From Flavobacterium sp. 90 (GTDB lineage: Bacteria > Bacteroidota > Bacteroidia > Flavobacteriales > Flavobacteriaceae), in assembly GCF_004339525.1 (NCBI RefSeq), contig NZ_SMGE01000001.1, forward strand, positions 5,394,001 through 5,458,000: a stretch of 64,000 nt of DNA, in the 5' to 3' direction. Numbering within the stretch: position 1 is the first letter of the stretch; each line of letters starts with the position of its first letter. A program made the position numbers and the translations under genes. Below, in pieces: positions 8,651 to 18,004 of the stretch. A model generated the notes under the pieces. It ran no database searches, was not told the DNA's origin, and saw only the letters and a list, made by a program, of their open reading frames with translations.

Positions 8651-8961
8651 TTTAACCGCAAAGCACGCAAAGATTTTTTGCCTGGGATTACGCATATTAA
8701 ACGCAAAAGTTCGCAAAGCTTTATCAATATAGCTTTGCGAACTTTACGTTTTTATAAAACCTTGTAAATAAAAAATCTTTGCGTGCTTTGCGGTAAAATA
8801 CGCAAGGCAAGATTAACGGTAAAGCTTTGCCAACTTTGTATTTTTATAAAATCCGATATGTATAAAAAAACTTTGCTTCCGATAGCTATTGGGATTGTGG
8901 TTAAAACAAGTAGTCAATACAAAATATTTTAAATTTCTCCACACGTTTTAGTGTTGATCCA
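8651..8961. repeat. Nested long palindrome, copy 1 of a dispersed repeat
   Basis: Perfect 25-base arms at 8655-8679 and 8770-8794 enclose a second inverted pair (8699-8720 with 8731-8751) around the loop TTATCAATAT. A shared tail follows, including TAGTCAATACAAAATATTTT from 8911 and GTGTTGATCCA at 8951-8961. Copy 2 lies at 26951-27155 with the same loop and tail. Copy 1 has about 100 extra bases between palindrome and tail. No protein is encoded. Confidence 0.8.
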
Positions 8962-9017
8962 TTATACTTAACACTTAATGGATAAATTTAGATATAAATA
9001 ATCAACTGTGAAAAAGC

Positions 9018-9620
9018 TTAAAAATTGCTTTTCTGAATTTGTTTATCCTGAATTTTAGAGAATAAAATAAGCCCAACAATTGCTCCAATCGTAGCAAACA
9101 ACATATCAGATTGTGTATCCCAAACATATCCCTGAGTTCCTAAAAATGCATCACCGCCTTCGCCAGTTGCGAGCGAAACAAACCATTCTATAAATTCGTA
9201 CGCAGCACTAATAGCCAAACAAATAGAAACTATAATAAAGTTGAAGAAACTTTTATTATTAATTACTTCTTTGCGAATAAAAAGTTCTCTGACAATCATA
9301 GCAGGAACTAATCCTTGTGCAAAATGCCCCACTTTATCATAATTGTTTCTGCTTTGATGAAAAATCTCCTTTATATAATCAAAAAAAGGAACTTCGGCAT
9401 ACGTATAATGTCCACCGATGAAGAGAATAATACAATGTATTAATATCAAAGTGTACGTAAAATTTGTAAAGCGGAATTTCTTGAAGGTAAAAGCCAAAAT
9501 TAAGAAACCAATAATTGCAGGAATAATTTCGAGAAAACAAGTAAATCCTTCTTTCGGATTTATAACAGAAGCTACTAAAGAAATTGTAAAAATGGCGAGT
9601 AGAGAATAGATGTATTTCAT
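9018..9620 (-). CDS. DUF2238 (YjdF-like) integral membrane protein
   Basis: A 200-residue protein with about six membrane helices and conserved polar motifs between them: GGHYTYAEVP, NNYDKVGHFAQGLVPA, AAYEFIEW and GTQGYVWDTQSDM. These identify DUF2238, named YjdF in Escherichia coli, of unknown function; the conserved His, Asp and Glu residues in the membrane suggest metal or substrate binding. It lies downstream of the metal efflux operon on the same strand but behind a terminator, so it is likely a separate transcript. Confidence 0.85.
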   Translation of the reverse strand: MKYIYSLLAIFTISLVASVINPKEGFTCFLEIIPAIIGFLILAFTFKKFRFTNFTYTLILIHCIILFIGGHYTYAEVPFFDYIKEIFHQSRNNYDKVGHFAQGLVPAMIVRELFIRKEVINNKSFFNFIIVSICLAISAAYEFIEWFVSLATGEGGDAFLGTQGYVWDTQSDMLFATIGAIVGLILFSKIQDKQIQKSNF

Positions 9621-9671
9621 AAATCAGATTTTACTTATAGCATGCAAGATATCAAACTTAGAAGTAATGAA

Positions 9672-9705
9672 ATCAAAAAAGCACCATTAAAATAATGATG
9701 CTTTC
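9672..9705 (-). terminator. Terminator of the metal efflux operon
   Basis: On the minus strand a 10-bp stem (9681-9690 with 9694-9703, one mismatch) is followed by a T run. It lies 50 bases after the pump gene. Confidence 0.7.
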
Positions 9706-9755
9706 TCTTTTAACCGAATCAAATTAATTTTAACCAATTAATACTCTTCAATATT

Positions 9756-12700
9756 TTACTCAATTTTGATATGTTTTTTACGATTGAATACCCAAAACAG
9801 AATTGGGAATACTAATAGCGTCAGAATCGTTGCTGTAACTAAACCACCTATAATAACAATTGCTAATGGTTTTTGTGATTCAGAACCGATTCCTGTAGAG
9901 ATCGCCGCCGGCATTAAACCTATAGAAGCCATCAATGCAGTCATTACTACAGCTCTTGTTCTTGCTTTTACACCCATAAAAATGGATTCTTCGAGTGTGA
10001 ATTTTGCTTTGAGATTATGATGGAATTCAGATATTAGAATAACTCCGTTTTGAATACAAATTCCAAGTAAGGCGATAAATCCAACACCTGCCGAGATTCC
10101 AAAATTCATTCCTGTAATATGCAAAGCGATGATTCCTCCAATTACAGCAAAAGGAACATTGGCAAGAACTAACAGAGAATCTTTAATATTTCCGAATAAA
10201 ATAAACAACAGAACAAATATCCCGATTAAACTTATCGGAACCACTTGCGCTAAACGAGCACTGGCACGAACCTGATTTTCAAATTCTCCTGTCCAACCAG
10301 TTGTGTAACCTGTAGGCATTTTTAATTCCGATACTTTTTTCTGAGCTTCGGCAATAGTACTTCCTAAATCTCGATCACGAACAGAGAATTTTACACCAAT
10401 AAAACGTTTTGTATTATCTCTGTAAATAAAAGCAGGACCAGTAACAGTTTTAATATCACAAATTTCTTTAAGCGGAATTTTAACACCACTTATTGTCGGA
10501 ACTTTTAATTCGGCGAGATCGAATTCGTCTTTACGGTATTCTTTTAAGAAACGAACTCGCACATCAAATTTTTTCTCATCTTCATATTTCTGAGTGGCTG
10601 TTTTTCCTCCAAAAGCCAATTCCAGAACTGCTTGAGCATCACTTAAAGTAACTCCGTAAGCAGCCATTTTTTCTCTGTCCAAAACCACACTGATTTCTGG
10701 CTGACCAACATTTCTAAGAATTCCGGCATCTTTTATTCCAGGAATATCTTTGATTTTTGCCAAAACTTCATTCGATAATTCATCTAGTTTATCAAGATCA
10801 TCTCCATATATTTTTACTGCATTCGAAGCTTTAAAACCAGCCACAGATTCAGCAACGTTATCAATAACCGGTTGCGAATAATTATAAGTAATTCCCTGAT
10901 GAACTTTAAGTTTTTGATCCATTTCATTGATCAATTCGTCCATATTAATTTTTCGTTTCCATTCTGATTTAGGTTTTAAATCTACCTGAAGCTGAATAAA
11001 ACCAAAACCATTTGGATCTGTTCCGTCATTACTTCTTCCGGTTTGAGATAAAACATTTTTTACTTCGGGAAAACTTTCAAGATCTTTCCTAATCATTGAC
11101 GCGGTTTGTACACTTTCAGGTAATGAAGTGCTCATTGGTAATTCGGCAGTTACCCATAATGCACCTTCATTTAATTGTGGTAAAAACTCAGTTCCCAGAA
11201 AAGTTGCCGAGAAGAAAACCACTGCCAGTAAAGATACAGAAGCAATAAGTGTTTTTACTTTATGTTTAAAAGTCCACGCAAAACCTTTACCAACTATTCT
11301 GTCCCAAAAATTAACAAAAGGATTATTTTTCTCTTTTACATTTTTATTTAGAAGAATATGTGACAGAACTGGAACTAATGTTAAAGTAAAAAGTAAAGCT
11401 CCCATTAAGGCAAAACCTAAAGTGTAGGCAAGAGGCGAGAACATTTTTCCTTCTACTTTCTGGAAGGAGAATATTGGTAATAACGCCGTAATAATTATAA
11501 GTTTAGAAAAGAAGATGGCTTTACCCATTTCAGTTCCGGTTTTCTTAATCAGACTACCTTTTGCGATTTTATTATATTTTGCCATTCCAAGCTGATGCGC
11601 TCGATGATCGAGTACAACAAACAAACCTTCAACCATTACGACGGCTCCATCAATGATAATCCCAAAATCGACAGCACCTAAACTGAGCAGATTTGCGCTC
11701 ATTCCCATCATTTTCAAACATAAAAATGCAAATAATAACGATAACGGAATAACGATAGAAACGGTGAATGTTGTTCTCCAATCGGCCATGAAAAGGAATA
11801 CGACACAAGTAACCAGAATAATTCCTTCGAATAAATTATGCATTACCGTTTCGGTCGTGAAATTCATTAGATTATCACGATCGTAGAAAGTTTCAATTTT
11901 TATGTCTTTTGGAAGTACGTTTTCATTTAAATCCTTTATTTTATCTTTAATTAAAGCAAGTGTTTCCTGAGCATTTTCGCCTTTTCGCATTACAACGATT
12001 CCTTCGACAGCATCATCATTTTTGCCTATTCCGGTTTGACCAACTCTTGGCATTGAACTTTCATAAACTGAAGCAACATTTTTTACCAGAATTGGATTTC
12101 CGTGTGCATCATCAACAATTATATTTTCGATATCCGGAATTGATTTCAAAAGTCCGACACCACGAACCACGAATGCTTGTCCATTTTTTTCGATTACATC
12201 TCCACCAACATTTAAGTTTCCGGCATTTACCGCATTGTAAACTTGTAACGGCGTAATATTATATTTAGCCAGTTTTATAGGATCAACACCAACTTCATAA
12301 GTTTTAACCTGACCTCCAAAAACATTCAAATCGGCAACACCGGGAACTGAACGCAATTGTTTGTCGATAATCCAGTTTTGATACGTTAATAACTCTCGAC
12401 TGTCTCTGCTATCACTTTTTACAATATATCTAAAGATTTCTCCCGTTGGTCCATAAGGCGGCTGAACATCCGGTTCAACATCATCCGGAAGGGAAACGTT
12501 TTTTAATAAATTATTTACCTGCTGACGCGCAAAAGTATCATCGACACCATCATCAAAAATAATCTTGATTACAGATAAACCAAACATAGTTATACTACGA
12601 ACACTGGTCTTTTTTTGTACCGAATTCATTGAGATTTCAATAGGTGAGGTAACAAAACGCTCGACTTCTTCAGCACTTTTACCATTCCATTGCGTAATGA

Positions 12701-12854
12701 TGATGATTTGTGTGTTGGTTACATCCGGAAAAGCGTCAATAGGCATGTTTTTGAAAGAAATAAATCCGGCAACAGCCAATATTCCCACCCAAAAAAATGT
12801 AAATGCTTTGTTCTTAAGTGAAAAAGCAATAATATTTCGTATGAATTTGTTCAT
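9756..12854 (-). CDS. CzcA/CusA family heavy-metal efflux RND transporter
   Basis: A 1032-residue inner-membrane proton antiporter that drives metal ions out through a tripartite channel. The N-terminal helix is followed by IDAFPDVTN, the first large periplasmic loop, helices 2-6, the second loop and the last helices ending near residue 1025. The fourth helix reads DFGIIIDGAVVMVEG, with Asp396, Asp402 and Glu409 at the same spacing as the essential Asp402, Asp408 and Glu415 of CzcA. CusA has a different motif there, so zinc, cobalt, cadmium or nickel is more likely than copper or silver. The usual final Asn of that motif is Gly. It is the last gene of the efflux operon. Confidence 0.93.
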   Translation of the reverse strand: MNKFIRNIIAFSLKNKAFTFFWVGILAVAGFISFKNMPIDAFPDVTNTQIIIITQWNGKSAEEVERFVTSPIEISMNSVQKKTSVRSITMFGLSVIKIIFDDGVDDTFARQQVNNLLKNVSLPDDVEPDVQPPYGPTGEIFRYIVKSDSRDSRELLTYQNWIIDKQLRSVPGVADLNVFGGQVKTYEVGVDPIKLAKYNITPLQVYNAVNAGNLNVGGDVIEKNGQAFVVRGVGLLKSIPDIENIIVDDAHGNPILVKNVASVYESSMPRVGQTGIGKNDDAVEGIVVMRKGENAQETLALIKDKIKDLNENVLPKDIKIETFYDRDNLMNFTTETVMHNLFEGIILVTCVVFLFMADWRTTFTVSIVIPLSLLFAFLCLKMMGMSANLLSLGAVDFGIIIDGAVVMVEGLFVVLDHRAHQLGMAKYNKIAKGSLIKKTGTEMGKAIFFSKLIIITALLPIFSFQKVEGKMFSPLAYTLGFALMGALLFTLTLVPVLSHILLNKNVKEKNNPFVNFWDRIVGKGFAWTFKHKVKTLIASVSLLAVVFFSATFLGTEFLPQLNEGALWVTAELPMSTSLPESVQTASMIRKDLESFPEVKNVLSQTGRSNDGTDPNGFGFIQLQVDLKPKSEWKRKINMDELINEMDQKLKVHQGITYNYSQPVIDNVAESVAGFKASNAVKIYGDDLDKLDELSNEVLAKIKDIPGIKDAGILRNVGQPEISVVLDREKMAAYGVTLSDAQAVLELAFGGKTATQKYEDEKKFDVRVRFLKEYRKDEFDLAELKVPTISGVKIPLKEICDIKTVTGPAFIYRDNTKRFIGVKFSVRDRDLGSTIAEAQKKVSELKMPTGYTTGWTGEFENQVRASARLAQVVPISLIGIFVLLFILFGNIKDSLLVLANVPFAVIGGIIALHITGMNFGISAGVGFIALLGICIQNGVILISEFHHNLKAKFTLEESIFMGVKARTRAVVMTALMASIGLMPAAISTGIGSESQKPLAIVIIGGLVTATILTLLVFPILFWVFNRKKHIKIE

Positions 12855-12942
12855 TTTAAAAAGTATTTTTAATGATGAATTTTTATTTTTTTAATTATGA
12901 TAGTGGTATTCTTATTATAAATATTCTGATTGCAATTCAAGA

Positions 12943-14208
12943 TCAGAATTCAGTATGAAAACGTATTGCAAAAAAACTAACAGGACCTCTGTCTTTATTA
13001 TAAGCAGGATTCATGGCAAATTGATAATCGGGCGAAAGCCAAATATGTGTGTTAGGAACTAAAAAAGAATAATATACTTCGGCGATTTGTTCGATTCCAT
13101 AATTCAAAGTTCCGTCACCAATCATAAAACCATTTCCTCCAAGTTTTTGATATTCTTCATGCGGATTCGATAATCCATTTGCGACAATTGCAATACCTCC
13201 AAAATCGTCCGGACGGTTCCACATTTTACCTTTTAAACTAATCCCTAATTGCGCAGATCGGTCAATTTCGGTAAAAGCCCAGGTTTCATTTTTACCATCA
13301 TTATAACTAATTCTTGAAAAAAGCCCCCAATTGTCACCATGTGTGTAATCCATATTCAAGCCAACCCCATATTTAGTACGTCCGTTTTGTCTTGTACTTT
13401 TTATGTCCGGAATTGTTGTGAAATTTGAATTTGCTTCATCATAATTTCCCATTTCGGCTACATTTCTAAATCCTAATAATTTAATATTACCGGAATCATT
13501 ATTTTTGAAAACTATTTTCTTTTCAATTTCTACGTTTATAGCATTCGAATCTTTAAAACTAAACTCGACATTTGGACCATTAGCATAAGTTGGTAACGCA
13601 CTTAATGAAGCTCTTATTTGCCACGTATCAAATTGATAATTAGCATATAATCCATCTGTATATCCTCGAGTATTTGCTGCATAATCCCAAGCTCCGTAAG
13701 TCATTAAAGACCAGTTTAGAAATTGCGTCCTGGGATCATGTGAGTATTCACTACTATCGAAATAATCAGATAATCCAAATTTTCCGAAAACCAATTGTAA
13801 CGATTTATTATGACCAAGCTTGAATTTTTGCTCCAAAAGCATTCTTGCAACATAAACTACAGGTTTAGTATCTCCAATTCTAAAAGTTTCTCCGTTAGGA
13901 AAACCTCCTAAACCTCTGGCTTGCGACAAACCTTCGCCACCTGACATTTCGGGATTAAAAGTTGCAGTTGCACCTTTCCAAAGCGGAACATCAAGATATA
14001 AAGTAGAAGTTAATGATAAAGCACTTTCTTCTTTGGGATTCATACTATTAGTTCCGGAATAATTGGCGCTAAAACCCGGATGATATTGATAAATAGAAGT
14101 CATTTGAAATTTCAGACTATATTTTCGTATCGAATCTGTTTCTTGTGAAAATGATAACGTTGAGAAAAATAACGTTGCAAAACTCAATATGCTTACAGAC
14201 TTTTCCAT
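12943..14208 (-). CDS. OprB-like carbohydrate-selective porin family protein
   Basis: A 421-residue outer-membrane beta-barrel with a signal peptide ending near SFSQ. OprB-family signs are the aromatic-rich alternating strands throughout, FGKFGLSDYFD in the first half, GDGTLNYGIEQIAEVYY, and the ending NPAYNKDRGPVSFFAIRFHTEF-type pattern with a terminal Phe. OprB porins pass sugars, but this gene lies four bases after the fusion-protein gene and before the pump, so a role in metal or counter-ion passage is possible. That is inference from position only. Confidence 0.8.
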   Translation of the reverse strand: MEKSVSILSFATLFFSTLSFSQETDSIRKYSLKFQMTSIYQYHPGFSANYSGTNSMNPKEESALSLTSTLYLDVPLWKGATATFNPEMSGGEGLSQARGLGGFPNGETFRIGDTKPVVYVARMLLEQKFKLGHNKSLQLVFGKFGLSDYFDSSEYSHDPRTQFLNWSLMTYGAWDYAANTRGYTDGLYANYQFDTWQIRASLSALPTYANGPNVEFSFKDSNAINVEIEKKIVFKNNDSGNIKLLGFRNVAEMGNYDEANSNFTTIPDIKSTRQNGRTKYGVGLNMDYTHGDNWGLFSRISYNDGKNETWAFTEIDRSAQLGISLKGKMWNRPDDFGGIAIVANGLSNPHEEYQKLGGNGFMIGDGTLNYGIEQIAEVYYSFLVPNTHIWLSPDYQFAMNPAYNKDRGPVSFFAIRFHTEF

Positions 14209-14212
14209 CTTG

Positions 14213-15298
14213 CTAGTCGTTTAAAGCGCGATAAATAAACAGTTGATTATTTGTAATTACTTTTTCATTCTCCTTTAAACCATTCGAAATATAGGTTGTA
14301 TCTCCAACAACTCTGTAAACATCTACTTGTCTGGTTTCTATGTTATGGCGATCTTTAAAAACCATTACGAAATTTTTGCTTTTATCAAAAACAATAGCTT
14401 TACTTGGAATCGCAATCATCGATTTATCTTCATTAAATGATAATTTGATGCTTGCATTCATATCAGGTTTCAGCATATAACCAGGGTTTTGCAATTTAAT
14501 TCGTGCTTGCATTGCTTTAGTTTCCGGATCAATTACGTTGAAGATTTTATCAACTTTTCCTTTAAAAACTTTATCAGGATAACTTAAAGTAGTTACATCA
14601 GCATCAATTCCCAGTTTCACTTTGTTGATGTCCATTTCGTTAATATTTGCCATTGCCCAAACTTCACTAATTTCGGCAATATCAAAAATGTTTTCAGAAC
14701 GATCGCTTCGCAAAAGCATATCCTGATTGATACTTTTTTGAATGATAAAACCACTTATTGGCGCTGTAACTTCGTAGATAGAACCCGCTTTAATGTTGTA
14801 AATCTTATAAGTTTCCTGAATTTTATTCAATTGCGATTGCGCTTTATTTACTTCTGATTTTGCCTGAAGAACATCACTTTCAGAATTTAATTTTCCGTCA
14901 AATAATTCCTGAGCAACTTTCAAACTGTTTTTGGCAACCAATAAATCACTTTTGGCATCAATAGCTTGTTTTTCAAAATCAGCAATATCAGTACTTCTAA
15001 TTGTCGCAAGAACTTGCCCTTTATTGACATAATCTCCAAGTTCTACATTTACCTTTATAACGCTTCCTCCAACAAGTGGATAAACGTCAATGGCTTTATT
15101 ATTATCGGCAGTAATTTTTCCATAAAAACTCAACTGGTTTTTTACAGGCTGATTTTGAGCTTCTGCCATTGTTGTCGTTTTTAGCATTGCATCGCTTAAA
15201 GCAAAAGAGGCATTTGTATCTGGATTTTCAACTTCTTTTTTGCAGCTTGCAATTGACAGACTTACGATTGCAATTGCTATGATTAGTTTATGTTTCAT
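14213..15298 (-). CDS. Efflux RND periplasmic adaptor (membrane fusion protein), lipoprotein
   Basis: A 361-residue HlyD/CusB-type adaptor that links the pump to the outer-membrane channel. The lipobox SIASC places the lipid anchor on Cys19. A split biotinyl-lipoyl domain flanks a coiled-coil hairpin (about residues 110-165); beta-barrel and membrane-proximal domains follow. No His-rich or Met-rich metal-binding tail is seen. It begins 12 bases after the channel gene and is translated just before the porin gene. Confidence 0.9.
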   Translation of the reverse strand: MKHKLIIAIAIVSLSIASCKKEVENPDTNASFALSDAMLKTTTMAEAQNQPVKNQLSFYGKITADNNKAIDVYPLVGGSVIKVNVELGDYVNKGQVLATIRSTDIADFEKQAIDAKSDLLVAKNSLKVAQELFDGKLNSESDVLQAKSEVNKAQSQLNKIQETYKIYNIKAGSIYEVTAPISGFIIQKSINQDMLLRSDRSENIFDIAEISEVWAMANINEMDINKVKLGIDADVTTLSYPDKVFKGKVDKIFNVIDPETKAMQARIKLQNPGYMLKPDMNASIKLSFNEDKSMIAIPSKAIVFDKSKNFVMVFKDRHNIETRQVDVYRVVGDTTYISNGLKENEKVITNNQLFIYRALND

Positions 15299-15310
15299 CT
15301 TTATTTGGTT

Positions 15311-16558
15311 TTAAAATAAGTCTTTGTTGATTGTACTGTTTAATTCTTCGCCTGAAAGCACTACTTTTTTCTTTAATTCATTTACCTGAATTGAAGCTTG
15401 ATTGTAGCTTTCCATAAAATCGGTAAACTCTAGCAAACTAACATTTCGTTTCTGAAAATTATTTAGCATTCCATTATAAACCGCTTCAAAATCAGAATTA
15501 ACAGTTGGCTTTATAACGGCGTAGTTTTTTCGGGATTCATCCCATTTATTCCATGCCGAAGTAATTTCAGTTTGCAATTGCAGGTCAAAATTTTGTTTGT
15601 CAATTTTAGATTGTTCCAGAATTGTTTGAGCATATTTAATGTTTCCTTTGTTTTTATTCCAAAGCGGCAACGGAATTGCAAGTGTCAAATTTGCTTCTTT
15701 ATTAAAAGCACCGCTGCGTTGATCGTAGTTTGCTCCAACAGTAATATCCGGTATCGAAAGTGATTTTTGCCATTTTACATTTAATGTATTAGCATCAATT
15801 TCTTTTTGTTTAGCCAAATAATCCGGACGATTAGCGATAGCATCACTTTCAAAAGACTTTAAATCAAAAGCGATAGTTTTTAAATATTTATTAAATTCAC
15901 CATCAGAAACAATTGGAACTACAGTTTCGGTTTCATTTAATAGTAGTTTTAAATTTGCTTGTTCTTCAATATTATCATTGACAACTTCCATGCGTTCGTT
16001 TTTAAAATTTAGATACAAAGACTGTAAACGAACCAAATCTTTTAGCGCAATATTTCCTTTTTGAACCTGAACAGAGTAGGAGTTGATCAAATCCTCGATG
16101 TGAGCAATCTGTTTATCTGTCGTTTCAAGATTTTTTGCATTGTAATACACAGTGTAAAAACTTTTACGAAGTTGCAATTTTAAAGTCCTCAGTAAATCAT
16201 TAAACTGCAATTCAGCCAATTGTTCATTGGTTTGAGCCAATTTAACTTCGTTGCGTTTTTTTCCGCCTAAGTAGATTAACTGCTCAATTGCAAATGCTTT
16301 TTGACCGTCTTTTCCGATATCAAAAAATTGATCTCTTTCAGGATTGTAGGCATTTAATTCTGCACTGATTGTGGGGTTGTCCCAAATACGGGCTTGAATG
16401 GTTAGTGCTTTTGATGCATCAATGTTATACTGTGACGCTAACAAAAAAAGATTCTTTTTAAGAAACTGGCTCTCACAATCCTGAAGTGTGACTGTTTTTT
16501 GAGCTGTAATCGCTTGATTGAATAATACAAGCAATAGTAATGCACATAGTTTTCTCAT
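15311..16558 (-). CDS. TolC family outer-membrane efflux channel
   Basis: A 415-residue exported protein (signal peptide ending at ITAQ) with the TolC/OEP repeat organisation: two long helical hairpins rich in Gln, Asn and Lys with ALTIQARIWDNPTISAELN early and IPDITVGANYDQR in the second half. It forms the exit duct of the efflux system. It is the first structural gene of the operon and lies 84 bases after the kinase gene, in the gap that carries the TTTAAGG repeats. Confidence 0.9.
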   Translation of the reverse strand: MRKLCALLLLVLFNQAITAQKTVTLQDCESQFLKKNLFLLASQYNIDASKALTIQARIWDNPTISAELNAYNPERDQFFDIGKDGQKAFAIEQLIYLGGKKRNEVKLAQTNEQLAELQFNDLLRTLKLQLRKSFYTVYYNAKNLETTDKQIAHIEDLINSYSVQVQKGNIALKDLVRLQSLYLNFKNERMEVVNDNIEEQANLKLLLNETETVVPIVSDGEFNKYLKTIAFDLKSFESDAIANRPDYLAKQKEIDANTLNVKWQKSLSIPDITVGANYDQRSGAFNKEANLTLAIPLPLWNKNKGNIKYAQTILEQSKIDKQNFDLQLQTEITSAWNKWDESRKNYAVIKPTVNSDFEAVYNGMLNNFQKRNVSLLEFTDFMESYNQASIQVNELKKKVVLSGEELNSTINKDLF

Positions 16559-16578
16559 TGTATCAAATTTATTTTATA

Positions 16579-16637
16579 CAAATATTCTATCAGCAGACTT
16601 TAAGATGCCTTAAATTCTACCTTAAAAATACCTTAAA
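16579..16637 (-). promoter_or_regulatory. Efflux operon promoter with response-regulator-like direct repeats
   Basis: Read on the minus strand, TTTAAGG occurs three times (forward CCTTAAA starting at 16608, 16620 and 16631), one helical turn apart, with a weaker fourth CTTAAAG near 16598. A -7-like AATATTTG lies at 16579-16586. The repeats then sit at about -36 to -66, the usual place for an OmpR-family activator. The adjacent two-component genes are the obvious candidates. Confidence 0.6.
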
Positions 16638-16642
16638 ATAAA

Positions 16643-18004
16643 TTAAAAATGAAAAAATAATTGAAATAAATTCGTGTTAATATCTGTAGCCGTGTAAGTT
16701 ATAGTGGCGTTGTGAAGATTTAGAATTCGCTGAACAATACGCAATCCTAAACCAAAACCAGTAGTTCCCTTTGAGTTCTCGCCACGCATAAAGGGCTGAA
16801 AGAGATTTTGCTGTTCCGTTTCGCTTAAAGTTTTACCAGTATTTAAAACCGAAATAACCAGATTGTCATCTTCAGTACTTATTTTGACCTTTGCTTGTTT
16901 ATTATCAGAGTAAACACAAGCATTTTTTAAGACATTGCTTAAGGCAATTTCTAATAGATTTTTGTTTCCTTTGATTTCTAAAGCCGTATCTAAATTGTCA
17001 TTTTCTTCTATTTCGAAAAGAATAACAAAATCAGGAAAGCTTTTATTTAACTTTTCAATTGCCGAAAACAGAATCTCATCAATACGATGAACTTCGTTAT
17101 TATTGAAATTCTTAGCATCAATTTTAGATAAAACCAATAAAGAATTAATTAGCTCCGTTAATTGATTTACATCAGATAAAATCGTTTTTAGAAACGATTT
17201 ACTTTCTGGTGGAGTTTTATCGTTAGCAACTATATTTTCAATTTGAGAAGTAATTCGGGATAAAGGAGTTCGGAGTTCATGTGAAGCGTGCGCAGTAAAC
17301 TCTTTCTGTTTTTGATAAGAAACCTCAATCCGGTCCATCATAAAGTTAAACTCATTTGCAATCAAATCAATTTCGTTCTTATTGCTTTTAGCAGCAATAC
17401 GAGTATCGAGGTTGTTCTCGTTTATGTTTTTGATTTTCTGATGAAAAGAACTCAACGGATTCATCGCTTTTTTGACCGTAAAAGACGTTAAAACCCAACA
17501 AATACAAGTAAAGAAAATATAAGAAATTACAAGAGTATATCTTAAGAATAGAAGTTTTCTTTGTCCATAATCGTCTTTTGCAGATATTAAAGCATAAAAA
17601 TCTCGGTCTTTAGTATCATAAAAAACGCCATAAACTTCATAATTACCTTGTTGTTTAAAGAAAGTTTTATGCTTTTTCAGGTATTTTAAATCGTCAATCG
17701 ACCAATTGATTCTGGCGTCATCAATACTACTATATATAAGTTTGTAGTGAGAATCGAATACCAATGTTTTCTCATCGTACAATTTATTGATAGAATTTTG
17801 ATCGATCATTTTCAAAAGCTGATCGTCAACTTCTTTTACATTCACTAAAAGTTTAATGTTCGAAAGCGCTTTTATTTCCAGGCGATCGCGAAATTCTTCC
17901 TTTCTAAAATTAGAATATAAAACAAATATCAAAGTAGAAGCCAACCCAAAAAGGATTGTAAACAATAAACTGACTAATAATGATATTCGGTTTTTTAAAG
18001 TCAT
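16643..18004 (-). CDS. Sensor histidine kinase of the efflux locus
   Basis: A 453-residue membrane kinase. Helices at about 8-30 and 160-182 flank a periplasmic sensor of about 130 residues; HAMP follows, then HisKA with His242 in HASHELRTPLS, and HATPase with the N-box LSNVLKNACVYS and G-box GFGLGL. The layout resembles CusS-type metal sensors, but the sensor domain has no obvious cluster of Cys, Met or His. Its start overlaps the response-regulator stop by four bases (ATGA), showing translational coupling. Confidence 0.92.
   Translation of the reverse strand: MTLKNRISLLVSLLFTILFGLASTLIFVLYSNFRKEEFRDRLEIKALSNIKLLVNVKEVDDQLLKMIDQNSINKLYDEKTLVFDSHYKLIYSSIDDARINWSIDDLKYLKKHKTFFKQQGNYEVYGVFYDTKDRDFYALISAKDDYGQRKLLFLRYTLVISYIFFTCICWVLTSFTVKKAMNPLSSFHQKIKNINENNLDTRIAAKSNKNEIDLIANEFNFMMDRIEVSYQKQKEFTAHASHELRTPLSRITSQIENIVANDKTPPESKSFLKTILSDVNQLTELINSLLVLSKIDAKNFNNNEVHRIDEILFSAIEKLNKSFPDFVILFEIEENDNLDTALEIKGNKNLLEIALSNVLKNACVYSDNKQAKVKISTEDDNLVISVLNTGKTLSETEQQNLFQPFMRGENSKGTTGFGLGLRIVQRILNLHNATITYTATDINTNLFQLFFHF

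Noticed and set aside
8307..9017. CRISPR array or tandem repeat locus
   Set aside because: The repeats are inverted and nested, not regularly spaced direct repeats with unique spacers.
9766..12894. Open frames on the plus strand opposite the RND pump gene
   Set aside because: They are antisense shadows of the pump gene, with no start context and no recognisable domain.
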